DNA of 64,000 nt from Bradyrhizobium erythrophlei (GCF_900129505.1 NZ_LT670818.1:5427001-5491000); one strand, 5' to 3'. Positions 8,991 through 18,941 are shown, numbered from the stretch's first letter. Numbers and translations: made by a program. The notes: a model not told the origin generated them from the sequence alone.

Positions 8991-9260
8991 ATGAACCCAG
9001 TCATTAATTTTGTTGAATATGAAAACCGCGTCATCTCAGCGATATATCGAAACCTGATGGTTAAGGCGAAGGTCGTGCTTGTCAATAAGACGAGCGGAGA
9101 GCCGTTGCCCGATCCGGTGGTCACGATTTCATCGCCTCTGCCCAACGGCTCGCTAAGGATGAGGCTGCCGGACTCCGTCAGACCGGGAACCTATTATCTG
9201 AAAGCGCTGAACGGGCACGGCCAACACGCCGCGCAAAGTGTCGATTTCGACGTCGCCTAA
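8991..9260 (+). CDS. Hypothetical small protein (89 aa), beta-rich
   Basis: The product has regularly alternating hydrophobic residues (KAKVVLVNKTSG, PVVTISSP, GTYYLKALNG, SVDFDV), suggesting a single beta-sandwich domain without a signal peptide. The 100 bases upstream are notably less GC-rich than the neighbours and may hold its promoter. The ribosome binding site is weak. No family is recognised. Confidence 0.55.
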   Translation: MNPVINFVEYENRVISAIYRNLMVKAKVVLVNKTSGEPLPDPVVTISSPLPNGSLRMRLPDSVRPGTYYLKALNGHGQHAAQSVDFDVA

Positions 9261-9416
9261 CACTTCCGGCTGACAGCGGTTTTCGAAGATTCTCAGGCTT
9301 CCCCGGCCGTACCGGCGAGCCCTCGAATTGTCGATTGCCGGGCTCGGCGCCGGTAGTGTAAAGCGGCGGGTCGGCGCTTTTCTCGAGCATGGCGCCGTTT
9401 GGTCGGAACCTGCTGG

Positions 9417-10523
9417 ATGATGTTGTGGTTTGTGTTCGCGCTAATGACGGCCGCGGCGAGCTTCGCCGTGCTCTGGCCGCTGCGCCATCGCGACCGCCAG
9501 CCCAGCGGGGGCAGCGAGGCCGCCGTCTACAGGGATCAGCTCGCCGAAATCGATCGTGACGCGGCAGCCGGGCTGATTGGTCCGGCCGAAGCGGATGCCG
9601 CGCGCGTCGAGATCAGCCGCCGTCTGCTGGCAGCAGCGGACGACCGCCGCGCGCCGCCCGCGGCATCGTCGAGTCTCAAATGGCGCCGCTCGGTGGCCGT
9701 CGTCGCGCTGGTTGGACTGCCGCTCCTGGCGCTTGCGATCTATCTTCCGCTCGGCTCTCCGCAACTCGGTGATTTTCCGCTTGCCCAGCGCGCCCATACG
9801 CCGGTCCTCGCGCAGCCGCTCGATAGTCTGGTGGCGCAGGTCGAAGCGCACCTTGCCAAAAATCCAACCGATGGCCGCGGATGGAACGTGCTGGCGCCGG
9901 TGCTGGCGCGGCTGGGCCGCTACGACGAAGCGGCGAAAGCCTATCGCAATTCGATCACTTATAACGGCGACAGTGCCGAGCTGAGGGCCGATCTCGGCGA
10001 AGCCATCGCCGGCGCCGCCGGAGGCGTCGTCACCGCGGAGGCCAAAACCGAATTCGAGCGCGCGATCGCCTTGAGTGCCGACGACGCCAAGGCGAACTAC
10101 TTCCTTGGGCTCGCGGCCGAGCAGGACGGCCGCAGCTCCGACGCCGCGTCGATCTGGCGAGCGATGCTGGCGAAGGCGCCGCCGGATGCGCCGTGGCGCC
10201 CATTGGTTCAGGATGCGCTGGCGCGGGTTGGCGGATCCGGCGCGCCGGCGCTGTCGGATGATGCGGTGGCAGCGGCAAGGGAGATGAACGGAACCGATCG
10301 CGACGCGATGATCCGCAGCATGGTCGAACGTCTCGCCGGTCGATTGAAACAGAATGGCAACGATGTCGATGGATGGCTGCGGCTGGTCCGGGCCTACATG
10401 GTCTTGGGCGATCGCGACAAGGCAAGAGGCGCGCTCATCGAGGCCCGTCAGGCCGTCGCCAATGACGCCGAGCGGCTGCGCCAATTGAACGATGGCCTGA
10501 AAAATCTCGGGCTCGACGGATGA
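9417..10523 (+). CDS. ccmI: Cytochrome c maturation protein CcmI (CycH)
   Basis: CcmI holds apocytochrome c and delivers it to the haem lyase. The product has an N-terminal membrane helix ([20 protein letters not shown]), a cytoplasmic loop with [17 protein letters not shown], a second membrane helix (about 95-115) and a periplasmic TPR region ([25 protein letters not shown] and following repeats), the classic order for CycH. Two ATG codons at 9417 and 9420 are possible. It overlaps or abuts the following ccmE region as the first gene of the ccm operon. Confidence 0.93.
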   Translation: MMLWFVFALMTAAASFAVLWPLRHRDRQPSGGSEAAVYRDQLAEIDRDAAAGLIGPAEADAARVEISRRLLAAADDRRAPPAASSSLKWRRSVAVVALVGLPLLALAIYLPLGSPQLGDFPLAQRAHTPVLAQPLDSLVAQVEAHLAKNPTDGRGWNVLAPVLARLGRYDEAAKAYRNSITYNGDSAELRADLGEAIAGAAGGVVTAEAKTEFERAIALSADDAKANYFLGLAAEQDGRSSDAASIWRAMLAKAPPDAPWRPLVQDALARVGGSGAPALSDDAVAAAREMNGTDRDAMIRSMVERLAGRLKQNGNDVDGWLRLVRAYMVLGDRDKARGALIEARQAVANDAERLRQLNDGLKNLGLDG

Positions 10524-10684
10524 GCGATAATGCCGAAGGTGTGAAGCGGTTTTCTGATCATATTGTGCGAAAAATTGCGGCGCATGATGGCGAGGGAGCG
10601 GACCGGGTTTCGCGCTCGTGGCGACCGCAAGCTCGTCGCGCTCGCAATCCGCAATCCGTTGCGCTCGCAATCCAGAGGCTACAC

Positions 10685-11176
10685 ATGACGCGCAAGCAGC
10701 GGCGTTTGACGATGATCGGTGGCTCGCTGGTCGTGCTTGCCTGCGCGGCGGCGCTGGTGCTGTACGCGATGAGCGACTCGATCGTATTCTTCTCGACACC
10801 CTCGATGGTGGCCGAGAAACATATTGCAGCGGGCCGGCGGTTCCGCCTGGGGGGCCTGGTGCAGCCGGGCTCGCTGGTGCATGGCGACAACCTCGCGGTC
10901 AGCTTCAGGGTTGCCGACGGCAGCGCGACGCTGCCTGTTTCCTATGACGGAATTCTCCCGGACCTGTTTCGCGAGGGGCAGGGCGTCGTCGCCGAGGGCG
11001 CCCTCGATGCCTCCGGCGTGTTCCGGGCCGACACGGTGCTCGCCAAGCATGATGAACGATACATGCCCAAGGAAGTCGCGGACGCGTTGAAGCAGCAGGG
11101 GCGCTGGAAAGAGGGATACGGCAAGGAACCGGATCGCAATGCAAGGTCCGCGAGTACCGAGGGAGCGTTGCGGTGA
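10685..11176 (+). CDS. ccmE: Cytochrome c haem chaperone CcmE (CycJ)
   Basis: CcmE binds haem covalently in the periplasm and hands it to the CcmF/H lyase. The start at ATG 10685 gives the canonical N-terminus [14 protein letters not shown] with one membrane anchor (about residues 8-28). The haem-binding His is His122 in [11 protein letters not shown]. An upstream in-frame ATG at 10520 would add 55 residues of unlikely composition. The last codons (after GRWKEGYG) differ from the usual tail and run straight into the next gene, where ccmF would be expected. Confidence 0.93.
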   Translation: MTRKQRRLTMIGGSLVVLACAAALVLYAMSDSIVFFSTPSMVAEKHIAAGRRFRLGGLVQPGSLVHGDNLAVSFRVADGSATLPVSYDGILPDLFREGQGVVAEGALDASGVFRADTVLAKHDERYMPKEVADALKQQGRWKEGYGKEPDRNARSASTEGALR

Positions 11177-11259
11177 GCGCACAAGCCGGACATCGCGTGC
11201 CGGTGCCAGTGCGGGCCGCGGCGTCGATCCAGTCCATCCTCGAGCGGCGGAGTGATCGA

Positions 11260-11745
11260 TTGAAGAAAATCCTGGTTCTCGTCTTTACCGTGGCCGTGAT
11301 GTCGGCATCGTCACCCGCTTATGCCGTGCAGCCCGACGAGATCATGGCTGATCCCCTCAAGGAGGCGCGGGCGCGCGAGTTGTCACGCGAACTGCGCTGC
11401 ATGGTGTGCCAGAACCAGTCAATCGACGATTCCGAGGCGCCGCTGGCGCGGGATCTGCGGCTTTTGGTGCGCGAGCGGATATCGGCCGGCGATAGCGATG
11501 CCCAGGTGATTGATTTCCTGGTCGCGCGCTACGGCGAATTCGTGCTGCTGAAACCTCGACTGGAGCCCCACACGCTGCTGCTGTGGCTGCTGCCGCCACT
11601 GGTTCTGGCCGGCAGCGGACTCGCGCTGTGGATGCACGGCCGGCGATCCAGACCGGCGGCGCCGGACGTTACCCTGACCCCGGACGAGGAAGCGCGGCTG
11701 TCGGCGCTGATGGCGGACGAGGCGTCTCCGGAGAAGCCCGCCTGA
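11260..11745 (+). CDS. ccmH: Cytochrome c maturation protein CcmH (CycL)
   Basis: CcmH reduces the CXXCH cysteines of apocytochrome c. It shows a signal peptide (KKILVLVFTVAVMSASSPAYA), the redox motif LRCMVCQNQSI, a conserved helical region (LARDLRLLVRERI, YGEFVLLKP) and a C-terminal membrane anchor (LLLWLLPPLVLAGSGLALWM). TTG 11260 is chosen because GGCGGAG precedes it at good spacing and the signal peptide begins there. A GTG at 11173 overlapping the ccmE stop would add 29 residues before the signal peptide. CcmF normally precedes this gene but is absent. Confidence 0.92.
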   Translation: MKKILVLVFTVAVMSASSPAYAVQPDEIMADPLKEARARELSRELRCMVCQNQSIDDSEAPLARDLRLLVRERISAGDSDAQVIDFLVARYGEFVLLKPRLEPHTLLLWLLPPLVLAGSGLALWMHGRRSRPAAPDVTLTPDEEARLSALMADEASPEKPA

Positions 11746-11747
11746 AG

Positions 11748-11765
11748 CTCCGTAGCGTTACGGAG
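11748..11765 (+). terminator. Hairpin after ccmH
   Basis: CTCCGTA (11748-11754) and TACGGAG (11759-11765) form a perfect 7-bp stem with a GCGT loop, starting three bases after the ccmH stop. It is followed by TTCGTT, not a strong T run, so it is a probable but not textbook terminator. Confidence 0.45.
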
Positions 11766-11987
11766 TTCGTTACAAATGCGAGTGAATTGCAGGGTCGACG
11801 ATGCGGGAACCGGTAGCGGGACCCGGGTCGGACCCTAACCCGTTGGCACCCTGCGATAAACTGCCGCATTGGCTTACCCCTTCATTACAAAAGTTTAATT
11901 CCGCCGCCAGCGCGCGGTAAGGCGGAAATACCCATCTTCAGGCCTAATGCCGCCCGGCATATCAATTCAGGCTTTGGAGATTTTTGA
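11766..11987 (+). promoter_or_regulatory. Upstream region of degP
   Basis: This 220-base gap before degP holds a GTTACAAAT stretch near 11770 and TTACAAAAGTTTAATT near 11884-11899, both AT-rich against the background. The ribosome binding site TTTGGAGA precedes the ATG by 7 bases. A promoter is likely here, but no specific operator can be named. Confidence 0.35.
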
Positions 11988-13583
11988 ATGAACGACCGTC
12001 AGACCGACCTTTCCTCCCGTCCGCCTGTCCAGGCGGCCCGCCGTTCGCTGTTCTCCGCACGCAAATTCGCGCTGATGGCCTCCGTCGCCGCCGGCCTCGG
12101 CGTCGCCGTCTACGGCTTCGGCCCCTCGAAAGGCCCGGTCGACATTTTCAGCTCGGCCGCGCATGCGCAGGTTAACAACGAGGTCAGCAAAGTCGAAAAG
12201 CCTGTCGGCTTTGCCGACATCGTCGAGCGCGTGAAGCCGTCGGTGATTTCGGTCAAGGTCAACATCAACGAGAAGGTCGCCAAGGACGATAGCGGGAACG
12301 GCAACGATGACTCGCCGTTCCAGCCGGGCTCGCCGATGGAGCGCTTCTTCCGCCGCTTCGGTGGACCTGATGGGTTGCCCCCGGGCATGCGCGGCATGCC
12401 GAAGGGACGCGGCGTGGTGACCGGCCAGGGTTCCGGCTTCTTTATCTCCGCCGACGGCTACGCCGTCACCAACAACCATGTCGTCGATGGCGCCGACAAG
12501 GTGGAGGTGACGACCGACGACGGCAAGATCTTCAAGGCCAAGGTGATCGGCACCGACGCCCGCACTGACCTGGCGCTGATCAAGGTCGAGGGCGGCTCGA
12601 ACTTCCCGTTCGCCAAGCTTTCCGACGGCAAGCCCCGGATCGGCGATTGGGTGCTGGCGGTCGGCAATCCGTTCGGCCTCGGCGGTACCGTGACCGCCGG
12701 CATCGTCTCGGCCCGGGGCCGCGACATCGGCAACGGCCCCTATGACGATTTCATCCAGATCGACGCGCCCGTGAACAAGGGCAATTCCGGTGGCCCGGCC
12801 TTCGATACGTCTGGCGAGGTGATGGGCGTCAACACCGCGATCTATTCGCCGTCCGGCGGCAGCGTCGGCATTGCGTTCTCGATCCCGGCTTCCACCGTGA
12901 AGAGCGTGATTGCCCAGCTCAAGGACAAGGGCTCTGTCAGCCGCGGCTGGATCGGCGTCCAGATTCAGCCGGTCACGCCTGACATCGCCGAAAGCCTCGG
13001 GCTGAAGAAGGCGGAGGGCGCGCTGGTTGCGGAGCCTCAGGCCAATGGTCCGGCGGCCAAGGCCGGTATCGAGTCCGGCGACGTCATCACCAAGGTCAAT
13101 GGCGAAGCGGTCAAGGATGCCCGGGAACTCGCCCGCACCATCGGCGGTTTTGCGCCCGGCAGCGCGGTGAAGCTCGACGTGGTGCATAAGGGTCAGGACA
13201 AGACCGTCAACCTCACCCTCGGCCAGTTGCCCAATACGGTGGAAGCCAAGGCCGACACCGACGACAACAGCGACAAGGGCAGCGCGACCCGCGGTACCGA
13301 TGTGCCGAAGCTCGGCCTCACGGTCGCGCCCGCCAACAGCGTTGCCGGTGCCGGCAAGGACGGTGTTGTGGTGACCGAGGTCGATCCGAACAGTGCGGCA
13401 GCCGACCGCGGCTTCAAGGAAGGCGACGTGATTCTCGAAGTCGCCGGAAAGAGCGTCGCCAGCGCCGGTGACGTACGCGATGCGGTCAACGCGGCGCGCA
13501 CCGACAACAAGAACAGCGTTTTGATGCGGATCAAGAGCGGCGGTTCGTCGCGCTTTGTCGCAGTCCCCCTGGCGAAAGGCTGA
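11988..13583 (+). CDS. degP: Periplasmic serine protease DegP/Do
   Basis: This envelope protease and chaperone degrades misfolded periplasmic proteins. The 531 residues comprise an N-terminal export segment (about 27-60, ending SSAAHA), a trypsin-like domain with catalytic His164 (TNNHVV), Asp194 (DARTDLAL) and Ser267 (GNSGGPA), and two PDZ domains (about 310-400 and 435-530). A Gly/Pro/Met-rich loop near 125-142 corresponds to the LA loop. A two-component pair follows downstream after a strong terminator, a common arrangement for envelope stress. Confidence 0.95.
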   Translation: MNDRQTDLSSRPPVQAARRSLFSARKFALMASVAAGLGVAVYGFGPSKGPVDIFSSAAHAQVNNEVSKVEKPVGFADIVERVKPSVISVKVNINEKVAKDDSGNGNDDSPFQPGSPMERFFRRFGGPDGLPPGMRGMPKGRGVVTGQGSGFFISADGYAVTNNHVVDGADKVEVTTDDGKIFKAKVIGTDARTDLALIKVEGGSNFPFAKLSDGKPRIGDWVLAVGNPFGLGGTVTAGIVSARGRDIGNGPYDDFIQIDAPVNKGNSGGPAFDTSGEVMGVNTAIYSPSGGSVGIAFSIPASTVKSVIAQLKDKGSVSRGWIGVQIQPVTPDIAESLGLKKAEGALVAEPQANGPAAKAGIESGDVITKVNGEAVKDARELARTIGGFAPGSAVKLDVVHKGQDKTVNLTLGQLPNTVEAKADTDDNSDKGSATRGTDVPKLGLTVAPANSVAGAGKDGVVVTEVDPNSAAADRGFKEGDVILEVAGKSVASAGDVRDAVNAARTDNKNSVLMRIKSGGSSRFVAVPLAKG

Positions 13584-13716
13584 ACGTTTTACCAGATGGA
13601 GGGTGTCGCCGGCATCAGTCGCCCCCGCCGACGGCTCTTTCCGGGGGGCGGGCCAAAGGCCCGCTCCCACGAGTTCCTTCCGGTGGAACACGCCCCCCTC
13701 CGTCGGAAGGTTCAAA

Positions 13717-13756
13717 GGGCGGTGAGGTCCCCCCAGCTTCACCGCCCACTTTTTTT
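13717..13756 (+). terminator. Rho-independent terminator after degP
   Basis: GGGCGGTGA (13717-13725) and TCACCGCCC (13739-13747) form a perfect 9-bp stem with a 13-base loop, followed by ACTTTTTTT. This is a strong intrinsic terminator between degP and the response regulator. Confidence 0.85.
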
Positions 13757-13829
13757 GCCGAGCGGAAAGACGGCAGGTCGCCTTGCATGAGTATGCCGAC
13801 CGCGCCATGGTGATGGAAGGCCAGCCCAT

Positions 13830-14531
13830 TTGAGTGCACCCGACCCAAAAATGCGCCTGTTGATCATCGAAGACGACCGCGAATCGGCCGACTATCTGGC
13901 AAAGGCGTTTCGCGAAGTCGGCTATGTCGCCGATCTCGCCGGCGATGGCGAGGAAGGGTTGTCGCTGGCCGAAACCGGCGATTACGACGTGCTGGTGGTC
14001 GACCGGATGCTGCCGAAGCGCGACGGCCTGTCGCTGATCGGCTCGCTTCGCGACAAGGGCAATCGTACGCCGGTGCTGATCCTCTCGGCGCTCGGACAGG
14101 TCGACGACCGCATCAAGGGCCTGCGCGCCGGCGGCGACGATTATTTGCCAAAACCATATTCGTTTGCCGAATTGCTGGCGCGGGTCGAAGTGCTGTCGCG
14201 CCGCCATGGCGGCCCGGCGGAGGAGACCACCTACCGCGTCGGCGACCTCGAACTCGACCGGCTTTCGCACCGGGTAGCGCGCGGCAAGGACGAATTGACG
14301 CTGCAGCCGCGCGAGTTCCGGCTTCTGGAATATCTGATGAAGCACGCCGGCCAGGTGGTGACGCGAACCATGCTTTTGGAAAACGTCTGGGATTATCATT
14401 TTGATCCCCAGACCAATGTCATCGACGTGCATATTTCAAGGTTGCGCTCCAAGATCGACAAGGGGTTCGAACGGCCCTTGCTGCATACGATCCGCGGCGC
14501 GGGATACATGATCCGTGACGGCATTCGGTAA
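13830..14531 (+). CDS. OmpR-family response regulator
   Basis: The receiver domain has acidic residues in IIEDD (about 12-16), phospho-acceptor Asp58 in VVDRMLPKRDG and Lys in PKPY. The winged-helix DNA-binding domain carries LQPREFRLLEYLMKHAG and TIRGAGYMI. TTG 13830 follows GGAAGG by nine bases and gives MSAPDPKMRLL; ATG 13851 is the alternative. The last 17 bases overlap the kinase gene. The regulated genes are unknown, but proximity to degP suggests envelope stress. Confidence 0.92.
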   Translation: MSAPDPKMRLLIIEDDRESADYLAKAFREVGYVADLAGDGEEGLSLAETGDYDVLVVDRMLPKRDGLSLIGSLRDKGNRTPVLILSALGQVDDRIKGLRAGGDDYLPKPYSFAELLARVEVLSRRHGGPAEETTYRVGDLELDRLSHRVARGKDELTLQPREFRLLEYLMKHAGQVVTRTMLLENVWDYHFDPQTNVIDVHISRLRSKIDKGFERPLLHTIRGAGYMIRDGIR

Positions 14532-15975
14532 GCTGATCCGCACCACCGCGTTTCGGCTGACGCTGGTTTATCTATTCCTGTTTGCACTCTTTGCCGCTTC
14601 GCTGCTCGGCTATTTCGCCTGGAACACGCGCCGCCTCATCACCGAACAAATCGCCACCACGGTCGCCGCGGAGACCGGCGAGTTGTCCGATATCTTCACG
14701 CGCCGGGGCTTGCACGGGCTGGTTTTCAACATCGAGAACCGGGCGCTGCGGCCCGGCGCCAACCTTTACCTCGTGACCACGCCGGCGGGACAGGCCATCG
14801 CCGGCAATGTCGGCTCGCTGGGGCCGGGCGTGATGGCAACCATCGGCTGGTCGGAGACCGCCTACCGGCGGCTTGACGAGCAGGACAGCGCGGATCATCG
14901 CGCGCTGGTGCATGTCAGCGAGCTCAGCGGTGGCTTCCGGCTGTTGATCGGGCGCGATCTGGAGGAACGGCGGCGGCTGTTCGGCATCGTCGCCAAGGCG
15001 GCGCAATGGTCGGTGTTGATCGTGGTCGTGCTCGGCCTCGGCGGCGGCATCTTCGTCGCGCGGCGGGTATTGCGGCGGATCGATGCCATGACCGGCACCA
15101 CCCAGCGCATCATGGCGGGCGATCTCAGCGGGCGGCTGCCGGTTGGGCGCAGCGGCGACGAGCTCGATCGCCTCGCGGGAAATCTCAACGCCATGCTGGA
15201 GCGGATCGAGGCCCTGATGATGGGGTTGAAGGAAGTCTCCGACAATATCGCCCATGATCTGAAGACGCCGCTGACGCGATTGCGCAACCGCGCCGAGGAG
15301 GCGCTCGCGAAATCCGCCAGCGAAGCCGAATACCGCAGCGCGCTGGAACGCACCATCGAGGAATCCGACGGCCTGATCCGGACCTTCAACGCGCTGTTGA
15401 TGATCGCGCGCGCTGAGTCCGGGCAGGCGCGCGGCAATATGGACGATTTCGACGCCGCCGAGGTCGCCAGCGGCATTCACGAACTCTATGAACCGCTCGC
15501 CGAAGACGATGGCATGACCTTGCGTGTCAAGACCGCCTCGGCGCCGCTGCACGGCAACCGCGAGTTGATCAGCCAGGCGCTGGCCAACCTGGTCGAGAAC
15601 GCGATCAAATACGGCAAACCGAACCCGGTCGTGCAGCCGCTGAATGCCGCTGCCGACGCCAGGGAAATCCTGATCGAAGCCCGCCGCGAGGGCAGTTCCG
15701 TGCTGCTCAGCGTCACCGACCACGGCCCCGGCATTCCGGAAGGCGACCGCAAGCATGCGGTGGAACGCTTCGTGCGTCTGGAGGCGAGCCGCACCCAACC
15801 CGGCTCCGGCCTTGGATTGAGCCTGGCATCGGCGGTGGCGACGCTGCATGGCGGCGAACTCAGGCTCGGCGACGCCTGTCCCGGCCTGATTGCGACGCTG
15901 AAGATACCGGCGGCGGCGGGTGTCGCCGACAGGCTTGCGGCTCAAACGCCGGATGTGCCACAGAAGGTGGCATGA
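14515..15975 (+). CDS. Sensor histidine kinase, partner of the upstream regulator
   Basis: The start is GTG 14515, inside the end of the regulator gene. Two membrane helices (about residues 12-34 and 164-182) enclose a periplasmic domain, followed by HAMP, the H-box with His247 (VSDNIAHDLKTPLTRLR) and an HATPase domain with NLVENAIKYG, TDHGPGI and GSGLGLSLA. The ATGA overlap with glnE at 15972-15975 couples the kinase to glutamine synthetase control, at least in translation. Confidence 0.93.
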   Translation: MTAFGKLIRTTAFRLTLVYLFLFALFAASLLGYFAWNTRRLITEQIATTVAAETGELSDIFTRRGLHGLVFNIENRALRPGANLYLVTTPAGQAIAGNVGSLGPGVMATIGWSETAYRRLDEQDSADHRALVHVSELSGGFRLLIGRDLEERRRLFGIVAKAAQWSVLIVVVLGLGGGIFVARRVLRRIDAMTGTTQRIMAGDLSGRLPVGRSGDELDRLAGNLNAMLERIEALMMGLKEVSDNIAHDLKTPLTRLRNRAEEALAKSASEAEYRSALERTIEESDGLIRTFNALLMIARAESGQARGNMDDFDAAEVASGIHELYEPLAEDDGMTLRVKTASAPLHGNRELISQALANLVENAIKYGKPNPVVQPLNAAADAREILIEARREGSSVLLSVTDHGPGIPEGDRKHAVERFVRLEASRTQPGSGLGLSLASAVATLHGGELRLGDACPGLIATLKIPAAAGVADRLAAQTPDVPQKVA

Positions 15976-18941
15976 CCCTATCCGCGACGGGCGACGCGGA
16001 CCGGCATTGTCTGGCCGCGGGGTTCGTGGACGGACCGCATGTGTCCGCTCCCGAAAATGCCGAGCAGCGACTGGCAGACTGGCTGAGCGATCTGGCGCCG
16101 GAGCAGGCGGCTGCGCTCGATGGTCTCCTGACCCGATTTCCCCGCGCCAAAACCATTCTCTTGGGCATCGCGGAAGCCTCTCCATATCTATTTGACCTCG
16201 TACGCGCCGATGTGGCGCGGTTGATCCGGCTGCTGCAATGCGAGCCGGAACCGTATCTGGCCGCGCTGATCGAAACGACCTGTCGCGACGTGTCGGCGCT
16301 CACCACCGAAGCCGACGCGATGCACCGGCTCCGGCGCATGAAATCGGAAGCCGCGCTGCTGATTGCGCTCGCCGACATCGGCGGCGTCTGGCCGGTGGTG
16401 CGGGTAACGGCGGCGTTGACCGATCTCGCGGTCGCTTCGGTGCAGACGGCGCTGCGCTTTGTGCTGCGGCAGGAGGCCGCGCGCGGGCGGCTGTCGCCAC
16501 CGGACCCCGACAACCCTGAGGACAATAGCGGCCTGGTCGTGCTCGCCATGGGCAAGATGGGCGCAGGCGAGCTGAACTTCTCCAGCGACATCGACCTGAT
16601 CGTGTTTTTCGATCCCGCGGCGCCGACGCTCGCGCCGGACATCGAGCCCGCGCCGTTTTTCGTGCGCGTCACGCAAGGCATGACGCGGCTGTTGCAGCAG
16701 CGCACCGGCGACGGCTACGTGTTTCGCGTCGATCTGCGGCTGCGCCCGGATCCATCCTCGACGCAGGTGGCGATCTCGACCGACTCCGCGCTGCATTATT
16801 ACGAGCGGGAAGGGCGGACCTGGGAGCGCGCGGCCATGATCAAGGCGCGGCCCTGCGCCGGCGACGCCGAGGCCGGCGAGGCGCTGCTCGCGGACATCGC
16901 GCCGTTCGTCTGGCGCAAGCATCTGGATTTCGCGGCCCTTGCCGACGTCCACGACATGAAGCGGCAGATGCAGACCTATCGCGGGCAGAGCGAGGTCGCG
17001 GTCGAGGGCCACAATGTCAAGGTCGGGCGCGGCGGCATCCGCGAGATCGAGTTTTTCGCGCAGACCCAGCAACTGATCGCCGGCGGCCGGCATCCCCAAT
17101 TGCGGGTGCGGCCGACCCTCGAAGCTCTGAACGTGCTGGCCTCGAGCAACTGGATCACGTTCGCCGCGCGCGACGAACTGACCACCGCCTATGAGTTCCT
17201 GCGGCGGGTCGAGCATCGGTTGCAGATGGTCGCGGATGAGCAGACCCATAGCCTGCCCGACGATGTCGAGGCCGTGGAACGGTTTGCCCGCTTCTTCGGC
17301 TACGACAGCCGCGCGGCCTTCGCAAACGACCTGCTCGGCCATCTCAATACCGTGCAGGGGCACTACGAAAAGCTGTTCGAGGGCGATCCGACCGGCACCG
17401 CGCAACTGCCGGCGGTGGACTTTCGCGCCGGCCCAGACGACCCGCGGCTGCTCGAGTATCTGGCGACGCTCGGTTTCAAGAAGCCGATCATGGTGGCGGA
17501 AACGGTGCGGCACTGGATGACCGGCGATTACCGCGTGTTCAGGTCGGACTCCACGCGCAGCGCGTTCGTTGAGTTCGTCCCGGCGCTGATCGACGGCCTC
17601 GCGCATGCCGAGGAGCCGGACGGCGCGGTGGCGGCATTCGATCGCTTCCTGCAGGCGTTGCAGCGCGGCGGCCGGCTGATCTCGCTGCTCAGCCAGAACC
17701 GCGACCTCGTCGCGCTGGTGGCGCTGATCCTCGGCGCCGCCCCCCGGCTCGGCGACATGCTGGTGCGGCAGCCACAGATCATGGACGGCCTGATCGATCC
17801 GCGCTTCTTCGGCGCGATGCCGGACCAGCGCGAACTTTCCGCGCGGCTGGCCGCGACGCTGTCGGATGCGCATTCCTACGAGGAGTTCCTCGACCGGTTG
17901 CGGCTGTTCGGCCAGGAAAGCCTGTTCCTGATCGGCACCCGAATCCTGTCCGGCACGGTTTCCGCGCAACAGGCCAGTATTGCGTTCGCCGACGTCGCCG
18001 AGGGTATCGTCCATACCGTGCATGGCCTCGTCACCGAACGTTTCGCGGACCAGCACGGCCGGATCAGGGGGCAGCAGACCGCGGTTGTCGCGATGGGCCG
18101 GCTGGGCAGCCGCGAGATGACGGCTTCCTCCGATCTCGATCTGATCCTGCTCTACGATTTCGATCCCGAGTACCCGGATTCCGGAGGCGCCCGGCCGCTG
18201 CACGGTGCGCATTATTTCGCGCGCTTCACCCAGCGGCTGATCAGCGCCTTCACGACGCGGACCAATTACGGCGTGCTCTACGAGGTCGATATGCGGCTGC
18301 GCCCCTCGGGGCGCGCGGGTCCGGTGGCGTCCCACATCAAATCCTTTGCCGAATACCAGGAGCATGAAGCCTGGACCTGGGAGCACATGGCGCTGACCCG
18401 CGCGCGCGTGATTTCGGGATCGCCCGGCTTCCGCGCGCATATCGAAAACATCATCCGCGAGGTGCTGACGCGGCCGCGCGACGCCGCAATTGTCGCCAAC
18501 GATGTCGCGGAGATGCGCCGCGCCATCGCGCTGGAAAAAGGCGAGGGCGACGTCTGGCAGCTGAAATATGCCGCGGGCGGCATGGTCGATATCGATTTCA
18601 TCGCGCAGTATCTGCAGCTGGTCCACGCCGCCGACAAGCCCGGCATTCTCGACGTCTCGACTCTGCATGTGCTCGACAACGCCGCGCGGCTCGGTGTGCT
18701 GGCGCCGGCTTCGGCCGAAATCCTGCGCGCGGCGACGCATCTCTATCACGACCTTACGCAAATTCTGCGGCTCTGCGTCAGCGACCGGTTCAAGCCGGAA
18801 AGTGCTGGCGAAGATTTGCTGCGCGTCATGGCACGCGCCGGCGACGCCCCGGATTTCTCCTCGCTGCAGGCGCGGGTGAAGGAAACGCAAGCCGAGGTGC
18901 GGCGGGTGTTTTTCGAGATCGTCGAGGGCAGGGTGGCGTAG
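15972..18941 (+). CDS. glnE: Bifunctional glutamine synthetase adenylyltransferase/deadenylylase
   Basis: GlnE adds AMP to, and removes it from, glutamine synthetase under PII control. The 989 residues hold two nucleotidyltransferase domains with catalytic carboxylates: the deadenylylase site FSSDIDL (Asp206, Asp208) after MGKMGAGELN, and the adenylyltransferase site ASSDLDL (Asp721, Asp723) after MGRLGSREM. Each is followed by a helical GlnE regulatory region. The ATG overlaps the kinase stop, so it is the distal gene of the regulator-kinase-glnE unit. Confidence 0.96.
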   Translation: MTLSATGDADRHCLAAGFVDGPHVSAPENAEQRLADWLSDLAPEQAAALDGLLTRFPRAKTILLGIAEASPYLFDLVRADVARLIRLLQCEPEPYLAALIETTCRDVSALTTEADAMHRLRRMKSEAALLIALADIGGVWPVVRVTAALTDLAVASVQTALRFVLRQEAARGRLSPPDPDNPEDNSGLVVLAMGKMGAGELNFSSDIDLIVFFDPAAPTLAPDIEPAPFFVRVTQGMTRLLQQRTGDGYVFRVDLRLRPDPSSTQVAISTDSALHYYEREGRTWERAAMIKARPCAGDAEAGEALLADIAPFVWRKHLDFAALADVHDMKRQMQTYRGQSEVAVEGHNVKVGRGGIREIEFFAQTQQLIAGGRHPQLRVRPTLEALNVLASSNWITFAARDELTTAYEFLRRVEHRLQMVADEQTHSLPDDVEAVERFARFFGYDSRAAFANDLLGHLNTVQGHYEKLFEGDPTGTAQLPAVDFRAGPDDPRLLEYLATLGFKKPIMVAETVRHWMTGDYRVFRSDSTRSAFVEFVPALIDGLAHAEEPDGAVAAFDRFLQALQRGGRLISLLSQNRDLVALVALILGAAPRLGDMLVRQPQIMDGLIDPRFFGAMPDQRELSARLAATLSDAHSYEEFLDRLRLFGQESLFLIGTRILSGTVSAQQASIAFADVAEGIVHTVHGLVTERFADQHGRIRGQQTAVVAMGRLGSREMTASSDLDLILLYDFDPEYPDSGGARPLHGAHYFARFTQRLISAFTTRTNYGVLYEVDMRLRPSGRAGPVASHIKSFAEYQEHEAWTWEHMALTRARVISGSPGFRAHIENIIREVLTRPRDAAIVANDVAEMRRAIALEKGEGDVWQLKYAAGGMVDIDFIAQYLQLVHAADKPGILDVSTLHVLDNAARLGVLAPASAEILRAATHLYHDLTQILRLCVSDRFKPESAGEDLLRVMARAGDAPDFSSLQARVKETQAEVRRVFFEIVEGRVA

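Noticed and set aside
10520..10684. An upstream ATG adding 55 residues to CcmE
   Set aside because: The added part has no family similarity, and the known N-terminus MTRKQRR starts at 10685.
11967..14432. An 821-residue minus-strand frame opposite degP and the regulator gene
   Set aside because: Composition is that of a shadow frame, and both sense genes have complete catalytic motifs.
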